From: Hydrogenophaga sp. IBVHS1
Lineage (GTDB): Bacteria > Pseudomonadota > Gammaproteobacteria > Burkholderiales > Burkholderiaceae_C
DNA: 64,000 nt
NCBI RefSeq assembly: GCF_002127265.1
Contig: NZ_NFUU01000003.1
Coordinates: forward strand, 310,001 to 374,000
Direction: 5' to 3'
Shown here: one piece after another, positions 1 through 11,187 of the stretch
Position numbering within the stretch: the stretch's first letter is position 1
Layout of the letters: each line of letters starts with the position of its first letter
Position numbers and translations under genes: made by a program
The notes under the pieces: generated by a model
Told to the model about the DNA's origin: nothing
Database searches by the model: none
What the model saw: only the letters and a program-made list of their open reading frames with translations

Positions 1-1043
1 CCCACACCGGCCGCGGTGGCGCCGATGATGACGATCTTGCCGGTGTACTTTGACGCCGGGATGCGGCCTGAGCTCACGTCGTAGAACGAGTCCACGGAGA
101 ACGCCGGTCTTCCGTCGCGTTCGGGGTAGAACTGCGGCAGCAGTCGCGCCGAGGTGTCGGTGGGGATCGTGGTCGGACCCAGCTGGACTCCCCGGCCGGG
201 CAGCGGACGGATGTCCGAAGCGCCCAGGTTCAGGCTGTGCGCGGCCGTGGCCAACCCCATTGAGGGCACGGCCACGCCATCGAACTGAACCAGCAGCGGC
301 TCCTGGCGCACGGCCCCATCGATGTCGGGGAACTGGTTCAGGTGGGCCACCGCGTGAGCGGCTTCGCCAATGGCGGACAGCGGTTGTTGTGTGCGCTGCG
401 CGGGCACGCCGAAGGCGGTGTCATCGGCCACGGCGCTGCGCCGGGCGAAATCGGGCAGTGGCTCGTCAGGCCGGCCCAGTGGCTGCCCGAGGCTGAACAC
501 CGAAGGCACGATCACATTGCCGGCACGAGCGATGCTGCTCACCAGGCGCGCATCGGAATCCAGTTGCTGCTCGGCTTCGCCAATGAAGCGCAGCAGCTGC
601 TCGCGAGAGCGATCTCCCAGATCGTTCAGCAGCGGCGTGCCGATGGCCGAGCCGTCGATGTGGCCCCGCATTTCGCGCAGCAGGGTCAGCCCACGATCGG
701 TCTGCGGCTCGAAGAAGAAAGCGGTGTGAGCCACCGTGCGCGCCTTGGCTGCGCTGAGCTGATCGATCAACTGGGCATGAACATCTCGCGGCCACGGCCA
801 GCGACCAATGTTGGCGATGCTGTCGTCGTCGATGGCGATGACGGCGATCTGGTCACTGGGGACACGGTCCGTGTCGGTGCTGGCCAGATCGTAAAAACGC
901 CGCTCCAGCCCGCTGAACAGGTCGGTGGTGGCGTGCAGCGCAAACACCGCCATCACGATGCACAAGCCCATCACGGCATCGGATCGCCAGATCCGGCCAA
1001 GGCCTTGTTTCGATTTCGGTTTGCTGCTGGACACGTGAGCCAT
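1..1043 (-). CDS. CHASE2-domain sensor protein, C-terminus outside the window
   Basis: The 347 visible residues start at an ATG and run off the left edge. A short basic cytoplasmic head is followed by one membrane segment (about residues 22-40). A long extracytoplasmic region follows, with the CHASE2 pattern: an IAVIAIDDDSI strand, GRWPWPRDVHAQLI, and near the edge a KIVIIGATAAG strand that normally closes CHASE2 just before the second membrane block. CHASE2 receptors carry an adenylate/guanylate cyclase, Ser/Thr kinase or histidine kinase output domain. That part is missing here, so the signalling type cannot be decided. The gene lies downstream of sucD on the same strand but beyond a strong terminator, so it is probably a separate unit. 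The fold is fairly certain; the function is open. Confidence 0.8.
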   Translation of the reverse strand, partial: MAHVSSSKPKSKQGLGRIWRSDAVMGLCIVMAVFALHATTDLFSGLERRFYDLASTDTDRVPSDQIAVIAIDDDSIANIGRWPWPRDVHAQLIDQLSAAKARTVAHTAFFFEPQTDRGLTLLREMRGHIDGSAIGTPLLNDLGDRSREQLLRFIGEAEQQLDSDARLVSSIARAGNVIVPSVFSLGQPLGRPDEPLPDFARRSAVADDTAFGVPAQRTQQPLSAIGEAAHAVAHLNQFPDIDGAVRQEPLLVQFDGVAVPSMGLATAAHSLNLGASDIRPLPGRGVQLGPTTIPTDTSARLLPQFYPERDGRPAFSVDSFYDVSSGRIPASKYTGKIVIIGATAAGV

Positions 1044-1213
1044 TTTCCGGGTTGATTCGCCTGCTGATCGCCGCAAACTGCCCGAAGGTCAGTGATACGC
1101 GCACCAAAGGACATCCGGCCAGAGCCGGTGACCAAGGAGTTGCATTCTGTTTCAGGCGTTTGGGCACAAGCAAGGTCCTTTGTGGGATTCCCGCCGAAAA
1201 CCGGCCGCAGGCG

Positions 1214-1239
1214 AAAAAAAAGGCAACGCAAGCGTTGCC
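1214..1239 (-). terminator. Intrinsic terminator of sucCD
   Basis: Read on the minus strand, GGCAACGC and GCGTTGCC form a perfect 8-bp stem with a 2-nt loop, followed directly by eight U. It lies about 25 nt after the sucD stop codon and separates sucCD from the CHASE2 gene. Confidence 0.9.
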
Positions 1240-1263
1240 CTTGTCACGGTGCGGGTGACTGCT

Positions 1264-2157
1264 TCAGAGCAGCGCCTTGAGCAGCTTGGCCAGCTCGGAG
1301 AAGTTCCGCGTGACGGTGAAGCCGGACTCTTCCATGATGGCCAGCTTGGCATCGGCCGTGTCGGCACCACCGGAAATCAGCGCGCCGGCATGGCCCATGC
1401 GCTTGCCGGGAGGCGCGGTCACGCCCGCGATGAAGCCGACCACGGGCTTCTTCATGTTGGCCTTGCACCAGCGGGCGGCATCGGCTTCGTCCGGGCCGCC
1501 AATTTCACCGATCATGATCACGGCATCGGTGTCGGGATCGTCGTTGAAGGCCTGCATCACGTCGATGTGCTTCAGGCCGTTGATGGGGTCGCCACCGATG
1601 CCGACCGCGCTGGACTGGCCCAGGCCGATTTCGGTCAGTTGCGCCACGGCTTCATAGGTCAGTGTGCCGGAGCGGCTGACCACGCCAATGCGGCCCTTGC
1701 GGTGGATGTGACCCGGCATGATGCCGATCTTGATCTCGTCGGGGGTGATCAGGCCGGGGCAGTTGGGGCCGAGCAGCAGCGTTTTCTTGCCGCCGGCCGC
1801 TTCCTTGGCCTTCATCTTGTTGCGCACCTCCAGCATGTCCCGCACCGGGATGCCTTCGGTGATGCAGATTGCCATGTCCAGGTCGGCCTCGACAGCTTCC
1901 CAGATCGCGGCGGCAGCACCCGGAGGCGGCACGTAGATCACGGACACCGTGGCACCGGTCTGGCTGGCGGCTTCCTTGACCGATGCGTAGATCGGGATGT
2001 TGAAGATCGACTCGCCGGCCTTCTTCGGGTTCACGCCGGCCACGAAGGCGTTCTTGCCGTTCGCGTAGTCCTGGCACTTTTCAGTGTGGAACTGACCGGT
2101 CTTGCCGGTGATGCCTTGCGTGATGACCTTGGTGTCTTTGTTGATGTAGATCGACAT
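1264..2157 (-). CDS. sucD: Succinyl-CoA ligase [ADP-forming] alpha subunit
   Basis: This 297-residue protein has the usual SucD length. The alpha subunit binds CoA and carries the phosphohistidine of the TCA-cycle reaction succinyl-CoA + Pi + ADP = succinate + CoA + ATP. An N-terminal Rossmann-like CoA-binding region begins with [18 protein letters not shown]. The active-site motif [12 protein letters not shown], with the phosphorylated His, sits near residue 256. It lies 9 bp downstream of sucC on the same strand, so the two are cotranscribed and probably translationally linked. A strong terminator follows. Confidence 0.97.
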   Translation of the reverse strand: MSIYINKDTKVITQGITGKTGQFHTEKCQDYANGKNAFVAGVNPKKAGESIFNIPIYASVKEAASQTGATVSVIYVPPPGAAAAIWEAVEADLDMAICITEGIPVRDMLEVRNKMKAKEAAGGKKTLLLGPNCPGLITPDEIKIGIMPGHIHRKGRIGVVSRSGTLTYEAVAQLTEIGLGQSSAVGIGGDPINGLKHIDVMQAFNDDPDTDAVIMIGEIGGPDEADAARWCKANMKKPVVGFIAGVTAPPGKRMGHAGALISGGADTADAKLAIMEESGFTVTRNFSELAKLLKALL

Positions 2158-2166
2158 GGGGGCTCC

Positions 2167-3327
<1,161 letters not shown>

Positions 3328-3421
3328 GAGGGGATCTCTCAGGAATGGGTCAATGGGTGTCGGCCGGCAGCGAGGCTGGCCGAGATGCGGTCGCTCAAAA
3401 CAGCAACCGGGGACTGTATCA

Positions 3422-3436
3422 TGGTGCAACGCACCA
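3422..3436. promoter_or_regulatory. 15-bp inverted repeat between sucC and argC
   Basis: TGGTGC-AAC-GCACCA is a perfect inverted repeat in the divergent sucC/argC intergenic region, 95 bp from the sucC start and 69 bp from the argC start. It has the size and symmetry of a dimeric regulator's operator. The half-sites are the inverse of the NtrC order (GCACC first, then GGTGC), so I do not assign it to NtrC. The regulator is unknown. Confidence 0.3.
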
Positions 3437-3504
3437 AAAGCGAGCAGCACAGCCCGCGATTTTGGGACCTCCTCCTGAATCCACACTGACAAGGCAGAGC
3501 AGCC

Positions 3505-4416
3505 ATGGCCAAGGTTTTCATCGACGGCGAAGCAGGCACCACCGGGCTGCAGATTCGCGAACGCCTGCAGGGCATGCCCGGTGTGGAAGTGGTGAGCATT
3601 GCGCCCGAACGCCGCAAGGACCCGGCCGCGAAACGCGAGCTGATGGCGCAGGTGGACCTGGTCATCCTCTGCCTGCACGACGACGCGGCGCGCGAATCGG
3701 TCGCCATGATCGACGCCCTGCCGGGCAGGAAGCCCAAGATCATCGACGCCTCCACCGCGCACCGCACCGCGACCGGCTGGGTGTTCGGTTTCCCTGAACT
3801 CGCTGCCGGTCAGCGCGACGCCGTGGTGAAGGCCGACCGGGTGGCCAACCCGGGGTGTTACGCCACCGGCGCCATCGCCATGCTGCGGCCTCTGGTCGAC
3901 GCCGGCGTGCTGCCCACTGACCACCCAGTCTGTCTGCCGGCTGTGAGCGGTTACTCCGGTGGTGGGCGCTCCATGATCGAGGCCTACGAGAAAAACGCCG
4001 CGCCGGCCTTCGAGCTGTACGCGCTGGGTCTGAAGCACAAGCACATTCCCGAGATCCTGGCCTACAGCGGATTGAAACGCAGGCCGATCTTCCTGCCCGC
4101 CGTGGGCAATTTCGCGCAAGGCATGCTGGTGCAATTGCCACTGCACCTGGACACGTTGCCCGGCTCGCCCTCCGCCACGGATCTGCAATCCGTTTATGAG
4201 GCGCACTACGCCGGCGCGGAATGGGTGAGCGTGAAGCCGGCCACGGACGACGGCAAGCTCGACGCCCTGGCACTCAACGACACCAACCAGCTGGAGATCC
4301 GCGTGTTCGGCAACGCGCAAGAGCGCCATGCCGTGGTGGTGGCCCGGCTGGACAACCTGGGCAAAGGTGCGAGCGGCGCGGCCGTGCAGAACCTGAAGTT
4401 GATGCTGGGCCTGTAA
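3505..4416 (+). CDS. argC: N-acetyl-gamma-glutamyl-phosphate reductase, short type-2 form
   Basis: This 303-residue NADPH-dependent enzyme reduces N-acetylglutamyl-5-phosphate to the semialdehyde in arginine biosynthesis. The N-terminus has a nucleotide-binding Gly pattern ([14 protein letters not shown]). The catalytic cysteine lies in NPGCYATG (about Cys118), and the dimerisation domain begins with [12 protein letters not shown]. The length matches the shorter type-2 family rather than the roughly 345-residue type-1 family. It is transcribed divergently from sucC and precedes an MFS gene by 92 bp. A weak stem without a U-tract (about 4428-4463) lies in that gap. Confidence 0.95.
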   Translation: MAKVFIDGEAGTTGLQIRERLQGMPGVEVVSIAPERRKDPAAKRELMAQVDLVILCLHDDAARESVAMIDALPGRKPKIIDASTAHRTATGWVFGFPELAAGQRDAVVKADRVANPGCYATGAIAMLRPLVDAGVLPTDHPVCLPAVSGYSGGGRSMIEAYEKNAAPAFELYALGLKHKHIPEILAYSGLKRRPIFLPAVGNFAQGMLVQLPLHLDTLPGSPSATDLQSVYEAHYAGAEWVSVKPATDDGKLDALALNDTNQLEIRVFGNAQERHAVVVARLDNLGKGASGAAVQNLKLMLGL

Positions 4417-4508
4417 GAAGGTCGAAAAGCGCCCCCTTCGTTCGTCGTGGAACCGAGGGCGCTGCGCAAGGTTGGGCGCCACACACGCCGAACCCCGGGA
4501 GACTTCGC

Positions 4509-6059
4509 ATGACTTCAGAACAACCGCCGGTCGAAATCGCACCGGCGAAGGCCACCCGCCGCGAATGGGTGGCACTGGCCGTGATCGCCCTGCCCTGTCT
4601 GGTCTACGCCATGGACCTCACGGTGCTCAACCTCGCCCTGCCCGCGATCAGCGCCGACCTGCGGCCCAGCGCCTCGCAACTGCTCTGGATCATCGATATC
4701 TATGGCTTCATGGTGGCGGGCCTGCTCATCAGCATGGGCACGCTGGGCGACAAGCTCGGCCGTCGCCGCCTGCTGCTGATCGGAGCGGCCGCATTTGCGG
4801 CGGCTTCGGTGGCGGCGGCGTTGTCCACGACCGCGCACGCTCTCATCGCCACGCGCGCGCTGCTGGGCATCGCGGGGGCCACGCTGGCGCCATCCACGCT
4901 CTCGCTCATTTCCAACATGTTCCGCGACGAGCGCGAGCGGCGCGTGGCCATCGGCATCTGGATCTCCAGCTACTCGGTGGGCGGCGCGATCGGCCCGCTG
5001 GTGGGCGGTGTGATCCTGCAGTATTTCGCCTGGCCCGCCATCTTCTGGGCTGCGGTGCCTGTCATGTTGCTGCTGCTGGTGCTGGGCCCATTCCTGCTGC
5101 CCGAGTACCGCGATGCCAAGGCCGGTCGGCTCGATTTCGGCAGTGTGGCCTTGTCGCTCACGGCGGTGCTCGGTGGCGTGTTTGCGCTCAAGCAGGCGGC
5201 CGAAGGCCAGCTGGGCTGGCTGACGTGGTTCGCGGCAGCCCTCGGGCTGACCGCTGGCGTTGCCTTCATGCGCAGGCAAAGACGCATCGACTACCCGTTG
5301 CTCGACCTCAAGCTCTTCGGCCAGCCGCGCTTCGCCGCCGCCATTTGCACCTACGCACTGACCTCGTTTGCGATGTTCGGCGTCTACATCTTCATTTCCC
5401 AGCACTTGCAACTGGTGCTGGGACTCTCGCCTCTGGTGGCGGGCCTGTGCACCGTGCCGTGGGCTCTGTCCTTCGTGGTGGGCTCCATGATCACGCCCGC
5501 CTTCGCGCAGCGCTTCTCCGCCCCCATGACGATGGTGACCGGGTTGGCGGTTGCTGCCTTGGGTTTTGCCGGCATGGCGCTGGTGGACGGTCCGCACGGA
5601 TTGATCGCGCTGATCGTGGGCATGACGCTCATGGGCATCGGCATGGCACCGGTGTTCACCCTCGGCAACGACATCGTGATCAGCTCGGCTCCCCCCGAGC
5701 GCGCAGGTGCCGCCTCAGCGCTGTCAGAAACCAGCTCCGAGCTCTCGGGTGCGCTGGGCATCGCGGTGTTCGGCAGTCTGGCCACCAGCCTCTACCGCAA
5801 CGGCATGGCAGGCCAGTTGCCCGCAGGTTTGCCTGCCGAAGCGGTGTCGGAAACCTTCACGCTGGGCGGCGCGCTCACGGTCGCCGAGAGCCTGCCCGCG
5901 CCGTTGGCCGAGGCGCTGCGGCTCGCCGCCCGCGCGGCGTTCGTCGACGGGCTGCAGGCTGCGGCCGTGCTGGGCACCGGCATCATGGTGTTCAGCGGCT
6001 GGCTGGCCTGGCGCATGCTGCGCACGCCTGCCGCGCGGGTTCAGGCGTCGTCGTCCTGA
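4509..6059 (+). CDS. MFS drug-efflux transporter, DHA2 (14-TM) family
   Basis: I start this at [12 protein letters not shown], giving 516 residues. The frame is open further upstream but overlaps argC. After a short polar head come about 14 hydrophobic segments. Motif A is present after the second ([16 protein letters not shown]), and [14 protein letters not shown] in the first helix matches QacA/SmvA-like proton-driven exporters of cationic biocides and dyes. The substrate cannot be read from sequence. The 3' end overlaps the convergent recX by 19 bp. No dedicated regulator is adjacent. Confidence 0.88.
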   Translation: MTSEQPPVEIAPAKATRREWVALAVIALPCLVYAMDLTVLNLALPAISADLRPSASQLLWIIDIYGFMVAGLLISMGTLGDKLGRRRLLLIGAAAFAAASVAAALSTTAHALIATRALLGIAGATLAPSTLSLISNMFRDERERRVAIGIWISSYSVGGAIGPLVGGVILQYFAWPAIFWAAVPVMLLLLVLGPFLLPEYRDAKAGRLDFGSVALSLTAVLGGVFALKQAAEGQLGWLTWFAAALGLTAGVAFMRRQRRIDYPLLDLKLFGQPRFAAAICTYALTSFAMFGVYIFISQHLQLVLGLSPLVAGLCTVPWALSFVVGSMITPAFAQRFSAPMTMVTGLAVAALGFAGMALVDGPHGLIALIVGMTLMGIGMAPVFTLGNDIVISSAPPERAGAASALSETSSELSGALGIAVFGSLATSLYRNGMAGQLPAGLPAEAVSETFTLGGALTVAESLPAPLAEALRLAARAAFVDGLQAAAVLGTGIMVFSGWLAWRMLRTPAARVQASSS

Positions 6060-6502
6060 GTCGCAACACCCCGGACCACACGCCTCACCACCTCGGCACC
6101 GAAGCCCCGGCCGAGCAGGAACCGCATCTGCTTGCCGTGTTCGGCCCCGTCTCGCGGTGGTTGCCCGAACTTCTTGCGCCAGACTTCCATGGCGCGTGCC
6201 TCCTCGGAACCCTGCAGACCAGCGACCGCCTCGGCCACAGCCTGCGGGTCCAGACCCTTGGCCTGAAGCTCCTGGCGCACACGGGCCGCGCCCAGGCGGC
6301 TCGAGCGTCGATTCACCACCGATTCGATCACCCGCTGCTCGCTGATGAAGCCTCTGGCTTCGAGTTCGTCCAGCGCCTTGTTCAGTTCCCCGGGCTCGGT
6401 TTCGTGCGCGGCCAGCTTGCGCTGCAGTTCGGCCCGCGAATGCTCGCGGCCGGACAGAAGGCGCAGCGCACGGCCCTTCAGGGAAATCTGATCGAATCCC
6501 AC
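6041..6502 (-). CDS. recX: Regulatory protein RecX
   Basis: This 153-residue, charged, all-helical protein is built of three-helix repeats. Recognisable elements are LKGRALRLLSGREHSRAELQRKL at the start, the GFISEQRVIESVV segment, and KFGQPPRDGAEHGKQMRFLLGRGF near the end. RecX binds RecA filaments and limits their extension. The start codon lies 6 bp after the recA stop, the classic recA-recX operon, so SOS induction of recA should carry recX. Its 3' end overlaps the convergent MFS gene by 19 bp. Confidence 0.93.
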   Translation of the reverse strand: MGFDQISLKGRALRLLSGREHSRAELQRKLAAHETEPGELNKALDELEARGFISEQRVIESVVNRRSSRLGAARVRQELQAKGLDPQAVAEAVAGLQGSEEARAMEVWRKKFGQPPRDGAEHGKQMRFLLGRGFGAEVVRRVVRGVATQDDDA

Positions 6503-6508
6503 TTTGCC

Positions 6509-7627
<1,119 letters not shown>

Positions 7628-7682
7628 GGAGGGCTCCTGAGCGGGTTGTAGGGTTCGCATGGCCTGTGTGGTTGTGTACAGG

Positions 7683-7698
7683 CTGGATGCTTGAACAG
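7683..7698 (-). promoter_or_regulatory. Candidate LexA (SOS) box upstream of recA
   Basis: On the recA strand CTGTTCAAGCATCCAG has the CTG-N10-CAG spacing of a LexA box, 56 bp upstream of the recA ATG. Only the outer triplets and one extra T match the consensus, so support is mainly positional. A second CTG/CAG pair (7661-7678) has 12 spacer bases, which is too long. Confidence 0.35.
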
Positions 7699-7762
7699 CA
7701 GTTTACAGGTGGGTTGGCACGACTTCATCGATTATTTGGTCAGTTTGCCTTACCATCTGGCC

Positions 7763-8251
7763 ATGCCCGAAACTGAAGCCACTCCACCCCTGCCCGACGA
7801 CCGCTGGCGCGTAGGCCACCTCGGCCGCCTGCTGGGCCAGGCGATGCGACGCTTCGACGAGCGCGTGCTTCACCTGATGGCGCACGATGCCAACGTGCCC
7901 CTGGCGCTGTCCCACCTGGCAGCGCGCGCGCAGGTCGGCGCCGCCCACATCCACATCACGCGGCACCTGGGCCTGAACGGTTCGCGCCTGACCGAGCTGG
8001 CGCGGCAGGCGGGCATGAGCAAACAGGCCATGGGCGATCTGGTCACGCAATGCGAGGCCTGGGGGCTGGTGCAGCGCGAACCCGACGCGCACGACGCGCG
8101 GGCGCGCCGCATTGTGTTCACTGCCACCGGCCTGCTGTGGCTGGAGGGGTTTCGTCAGGCGGTGGCGCAGGCCGAAGCCGAGTTCCGCCACCAGGTGGGC
8201 GAGGACGTCGCCACGGTGGTGGCACTGGGACTCGAGGCATACGGGACTTGA
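7763..8251 (+). CDS. MarR-family transcriptional regulator
   Basis: I start at MPETEATPPLPDDRWR, giving 162 residues; an in-frame ATG 72 bp upstream would add a poorly supported head. The winged-helix core is visible: AQVGAAHIHITRHLGLNGSRLTELARQAGMSKQAMGDLVTQCEAWGLVQREPDAHDARARRI. It contains the recognition helix (SKQAMGDLVTQCE) and the basic wing (EPDAHDARARR), followed by the dimerising helices. It is divergent from recA and 95 bp upstream of a two-component system on the same strand. The ligand is unknown, and its own short promoter region is the likely target. Confidence 0.85.
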   Translation: MPETEATPPLPDDRWRVGHLGRLLGQAMRRFDERVLHLMAHDANVPLALSHLAARAQVGAAHIHITRHLGLNGSRLTELARQAGMSKQAMGDLVTQCEAWGLVQREPDAHDARARRIVFTATGLLWLEGFRQAVAQAEAEFRHQVGEDVATVVALGLEAYGT

Positions 8252-8346
8252 CGCAGATCACGCTTCGGCGCGCACCGGCCTCTAGAATCGGATCGCTCGC
8301 GAACAGCGGCGCGGCGCCCCCACAAGAGCGCCATCTGGAGACAACC

Positions 8347-9021
8347 ATGCGCATCCTCATTGCTGAAGACGATCAGGTTCTGGCCGACGGACTGATGCGC
8401 AGCCTGCGCGCCGCCGGTGCCGCGGTGGACCATGTGGCCAGCGGCAACGAAGCCGACGCGGCGCTGCTCACCAACAACGAGTTCGACCTGCTGATTCTGG
8501 ATCTGGGCTTGCCCAAACTGCACGGCCTGGAGGTGCTCAAGCGCCTGCGCTCGCGCGGCTCTACGTTGCCCGTGCTCATCCTCACGGCGGCCGACAGCAT
8601 CGAGGAGCGCGTCAAGGGACTGGACTACGGCGCCGACGACTACATGGCCAAACCGTTTTCGCTGCAGGAGCTCGAAGCGCGTGTGCGGGCGCTGGCGCGC
8701 CGCGGCATGGGCGGCTCCACCAACACCATCCGCCACGGCCCGCTGGAGTACGACCAGGCGGGCCGCGTGGCCACCATCGACGGCAAGATGGTGGAACTCT
8801 CCGCGCGGGAGCTCGGCCTGCTGGAAGTGCTGCTGCAGCGCGCGGGCCGCCTCGTGAGCAAGGACCAGCTGGTCGAGCGCCTGTGCGAATGGGGCGAAGA
8901 GGTGAGCAACAACGCCATCGAGGTTTACATCCACCGACTGCGCAAGAAGATCGAGAAGGGGCCCATCCGCATCGCCACCGTGCGTGGCCTGGGCTACTGC
9001 CTTGAGAAAATCGCCGGCTGA
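8347..9021 (+). CDS. OmpR-family response regulator, TctD/QseB-like
   Basis: This 224-residue protein has an N-terminal receiver domain with the acidic pocket E7/D8/D9, phosphoacceptor Asp52 (LLILDLGLP) and the conserved Lys in YMAKPFS. A C-terminal winged-helix DNA-binding domain follows (ELSARELGLLEVLLQRAGRL ... NAIEVYIHRLRKKI). It is followed after 49 bp by its histidine kinase on the same strand. The order regulator-kinase and the kinase type resemble TctD/TctE, which control tricarboxylate uptake. No transport genes are nearby to confirm that signal. Confidence 0.93.
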   Translation: MRILIAEDDQVLADGLMRSLRAAGAAVDHVASGNEADAALLTNNEFDLLILDLGLPKLHGLEVLKRLRSRGSTLPVLILTAADSIEERVKGLDYGADDYMAKPFSLQELEARVRALARRGMGGSTNTIRHGPLEYDQAGRVATIDGKMVELSARELGLLEVLLQRAGRLVSKDQLVERLCEWGEEVSNNAIEVYIHRLRKKIEKGPIRIATVRGLGYCLEKIAG

Positions 9022-9070
9022 GAGCCGCTCGATCAGCGAACCGCTTCCTCCGGTGGAAGGCCGGGGACCC

Positions 9071-10507
9071 ATGTCGTTCGGCCTGTTCCAGCGCGAACAG
9101 CGCAGCCTGTTCGGCGAACTGCTCGACTGGATGCTCACGCCGCTGCTGCTGCTGTGGCCCCTGTCGCTGGCGCTCACCTGGTTCGTGGCCCAGGGCATTG
9201 CGAGCAAGCCGTTCGACCGCGCGCTCGAGTTCAATCTGCAGGTGCTCACGCGGCTGGTGGTGCTGGAGGATGAGCGCATTGTCTTCAAGCTCGATGCGCA
9301 GGCGCGCGATTTGCTGCGCGCGGACAACGGTGATCTCGTGTACTACCAGGTGCTCGACCCGCGTGGCGAACTCATCAGCGGGGAGATCGACTTTCCGTCT
9401 CCGCGCGACGAAGCCCTGCCCGAGCCCGGGCGCGTGCTGTTGCGGGACGACCTGTTGCGCGGCGACGAAGTGCGCGTGGCTTACACCTGGCTCGCGCGCA
9501 ACGACAGCGAGCGGCTTGTGCTCATGCAGATGGCCGAAACCAAGGGCAAGCGCTCCACCCTGGCCACGGAAATCATCAAGGGCGTGATGGTGCCGCAGTT
9601 CGTCATCCTGCCGCTGGCGGTGCTGCTGGTGTGGCTGGCGCTGGTGCGCGGCATCCGCCCGCTCAACGACCTCGAGCAACGCATCCGCGCGCGCAAGCCC
9701 GACGACCTGAGTCCCATCGAAGACTCCTTCGTACCGCAGGAGGTGGCGCCACTGGTGTCGTCGATCAACGACCTGCTCAGTCGCCTGAAGGTCTCGCTCA
9801 CGACACAGAAGCGCTTTCTGGCCGATGCGGCGCACCAGCTGAAAACGCCGCTCGCGGGTCTGCGCATGCAGGCCGAACTGGCGCAGCGCGAGATCGATCC
9901 CGTGGAAATCCGGGGCTCGCTGCAGCAGATTGCGCGCTCCAGCACGCGCGCCACCCACACGGTCAATCAGTTGCTCGCACTGGCGCGGGCCGAAACCACC
10001 GGTCGCTCGCTGCCCAACGAAAACATCGAGCTCTCGCGGCTGGTGCGCGGGGTGGTGCAGGAGTCGGTGCCGCGCGCGCTGGAGCACGGCATCGACCTCG
10101 GCTTCGAGGGACCGGAAGAGACACCCGAGAACTGCCTGATCGTCGGCAACCCCACGCTCCTGCAGGAGATGGTGCGCAACCTGGTGGACAACGCCATCAA
10201 CTACACCGGGCGGGGCGGTGTGGTCACGGTGCGGGTGCTGCTCGACCGCTTCAGTGGCGTGCAGGTGCTGCAAGTGGAAGACGACGGCCCGGGCATTCCG
10301 GAGAACGAGCGCGCCTTTGTGCTGCAGCCGTTCTACCGAGCGCTGGGCACCAACGTGGACGGCTCGGGACTGGGGCTGGCCATCGTGCAGGAGATCGCAC
10401 AGCAGCACGGGGCCACGGTGAGCATGGAAGATGCGCACGCCGAACGCAGCCCGCGCGGCTTGCGCGCCTCTGTGCGGTTCACGCCGATGCGCCCCACCCA
10501 GGAATGA
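9071..10507 (+). CDS. Sensor histidine kinase, TctE-like
   Basis: I start at MSFGLFQREQRSLFGELLD, for 478 residues. Two membrane helices (about residues 22-40 and 172-194) bracket a periplasmic sensor of about 130 residues of the 2CSK_N/TctE type. A HAMP-like stretch follows. The dimerisation helix has the phospho-His at 255 (FLADAAHQLKTPLAG). The ATPase domain has the N box (NLVDNAINYT), G1 (EDDGPGIPE) and G2 (GSGLGLAIV). It is the partner of the preceding response regulator and convergent with the GST gene only 3 bp away. The stimulus is unknown. Confidence 0.92.
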   Translation: MSFGLFQREQRSLFGELLDWMLTPLLLLWPLSLALTWFVAQGIASKPFDRALEFNLQVLTRLVVLEDERIVFKLDAQARDLLRADNGDLVYYQVLDPRGELISGEIDFPSPRDEALPEPGRVLLRDDLLRGDEVRVAYTWLARNDSERLVLMQMAETKGKRSTLATEIIKGVMVPQFVILPLAVLLVWLALVRGIRPLNDLEQRIRARKPDDLSPIEDSFVPQEVAPLVSSINDLLSRLKVSLTTQKRFLADAAHQLKTPLAGLRMQAELAQREIDPVEIRGSLQQIARSSTRATHTVNQLLALARAETTGRSLPNENIELSRLVRGVVQESVPRALEHGIDLGFEGPEETPENCLIVGNPTLLQEMVRNLVDNAINYTGRGGVVTVRVLLDRFSGVQVLQVEDDGPGIPENERAFVLQPFYRALGTNVDGSGLGLAIVQEIAQQHGATVSMEDAHAERSPRGLRASVRFTPMRPTQE

Positions 10508-10510
10508 CGC

Positions 10511-11167
10511 TCAGGCCGCTGCTGCTGGCTTGTAGACGTTGAGCTGCAGCCGCTCGCGCTCGATCGCTCGGGCCACGGCGGGCAACGCGGCAAAACGTTG
10601 CACCAGTGACCAGGTGGCGGGCAGGCTGGTGGGATCGATCCCGGCATAACCGCCCCAGCGCAACAGCGTGAGCGCATAAGCGTCCAGCGCGCCGGGGCGC
10701 TCGCCCATGAGCCAGGGCGAGGCCTTCAGCGCCAGCGCCTCGATTTCGCCCAGCAGGCCCCGGTAGGACTGCGTGGCAAAGGCGCGGACGCCGGCCTTCA
10801 CCGCTTCATCGTCGCTGTACTTCTCTGGCATGAAGACATGCGTGAAAGTCGGATGCACGGTGTTGTTCATCCAGGCCAGCGTCTGCAGCGCGCGCGTTCT
10901 TGGCGCCCCGGCGGCGGGCAGGATGCCGGCCTGCGGAAACTTCGCGTCCAGGTGCAGCACGATCGCGACGATCTGGGTCACCACCTCACCATCGTCGACC
11001 AGCACCGGCACCTGACCGCGCGGGTTGAGCGCGAGGTATTCGGGGCTGCGCTGCTCGCCTTTGTGCAGCTTGACCATGGAAGGCTCGAACTCCGCCCCGG
11101 CCAGTTCCAGCATCGAGTGCGGCACAAAAGAACAGGCCCCGGGGGCGAAATGCAGCTTCAGGCTCAT
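10511..11167 (-). CDS. Glutathione S-transferase family protein
   Basis: The start MSLKLHFAPGACSFVPHSML gives 218 residues. An N-terminal thioredoxin-like domain contains the cis-Pro segment NPRGQVPVLVDDGEVVTQ. An all-helical C-terminal domain has the GST_C pattern ending DAYALTLLRWGGYAGIDP. The APGACSF loop near the N-terminus places Ser/Cys where beta-class GSTs have the glutathione-activating residue. Such enzymes conjugate or isomerise electrophiles in the cytoplasm; the substrate is unknown. It lies 20 bp downstream of topB on the same strand, so cotranscription is possible. Confidence 0.88.
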   Translation of the reverse strand: MSLKLHFAPGACSFVPHSMLELAGAEFEPSMVKLHKGEQRSPEYLALNPRGQVPVLVDDGEVVTQIVAIVLHLDAKFPQAGILPAAGAPRTRALQTLAWMNNTVHPTFTHVFMPEKYSDDEAVKAGVRAFATQSYRGLLGEIEALALKASPWLMGERPGALDAYALTLLRWGGYAGIDPTSLPATWSLVQRFAALPAVARAIERERLQLNVYKPAAAA

Positions 11168-11187
11168 GGGTAATCCTCCGAAAAAAA

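Noticed and set aside
3422..3436. NtrC-binding site between sucC and argC
   Set aside because: The half-sites are in the reverse order of NtrC boxes and the 3-bp spacer is too short. I keep it only as an unassigned inverted repeat.
3328..4575. N-terminal extension of sucC by about 415 residues
   Set aside because: The extension lies antisense to argC, resembles no known domain, and the conserved SucC N-terminus begins at the ATG at 3327.
7661..7678. LexA box CTG-N12-CAG upstream of recA
   Set aside because: The spacing is 12 rather than 10. The 16-bp match at 7683-7698 is the better, though still weak, candidate.
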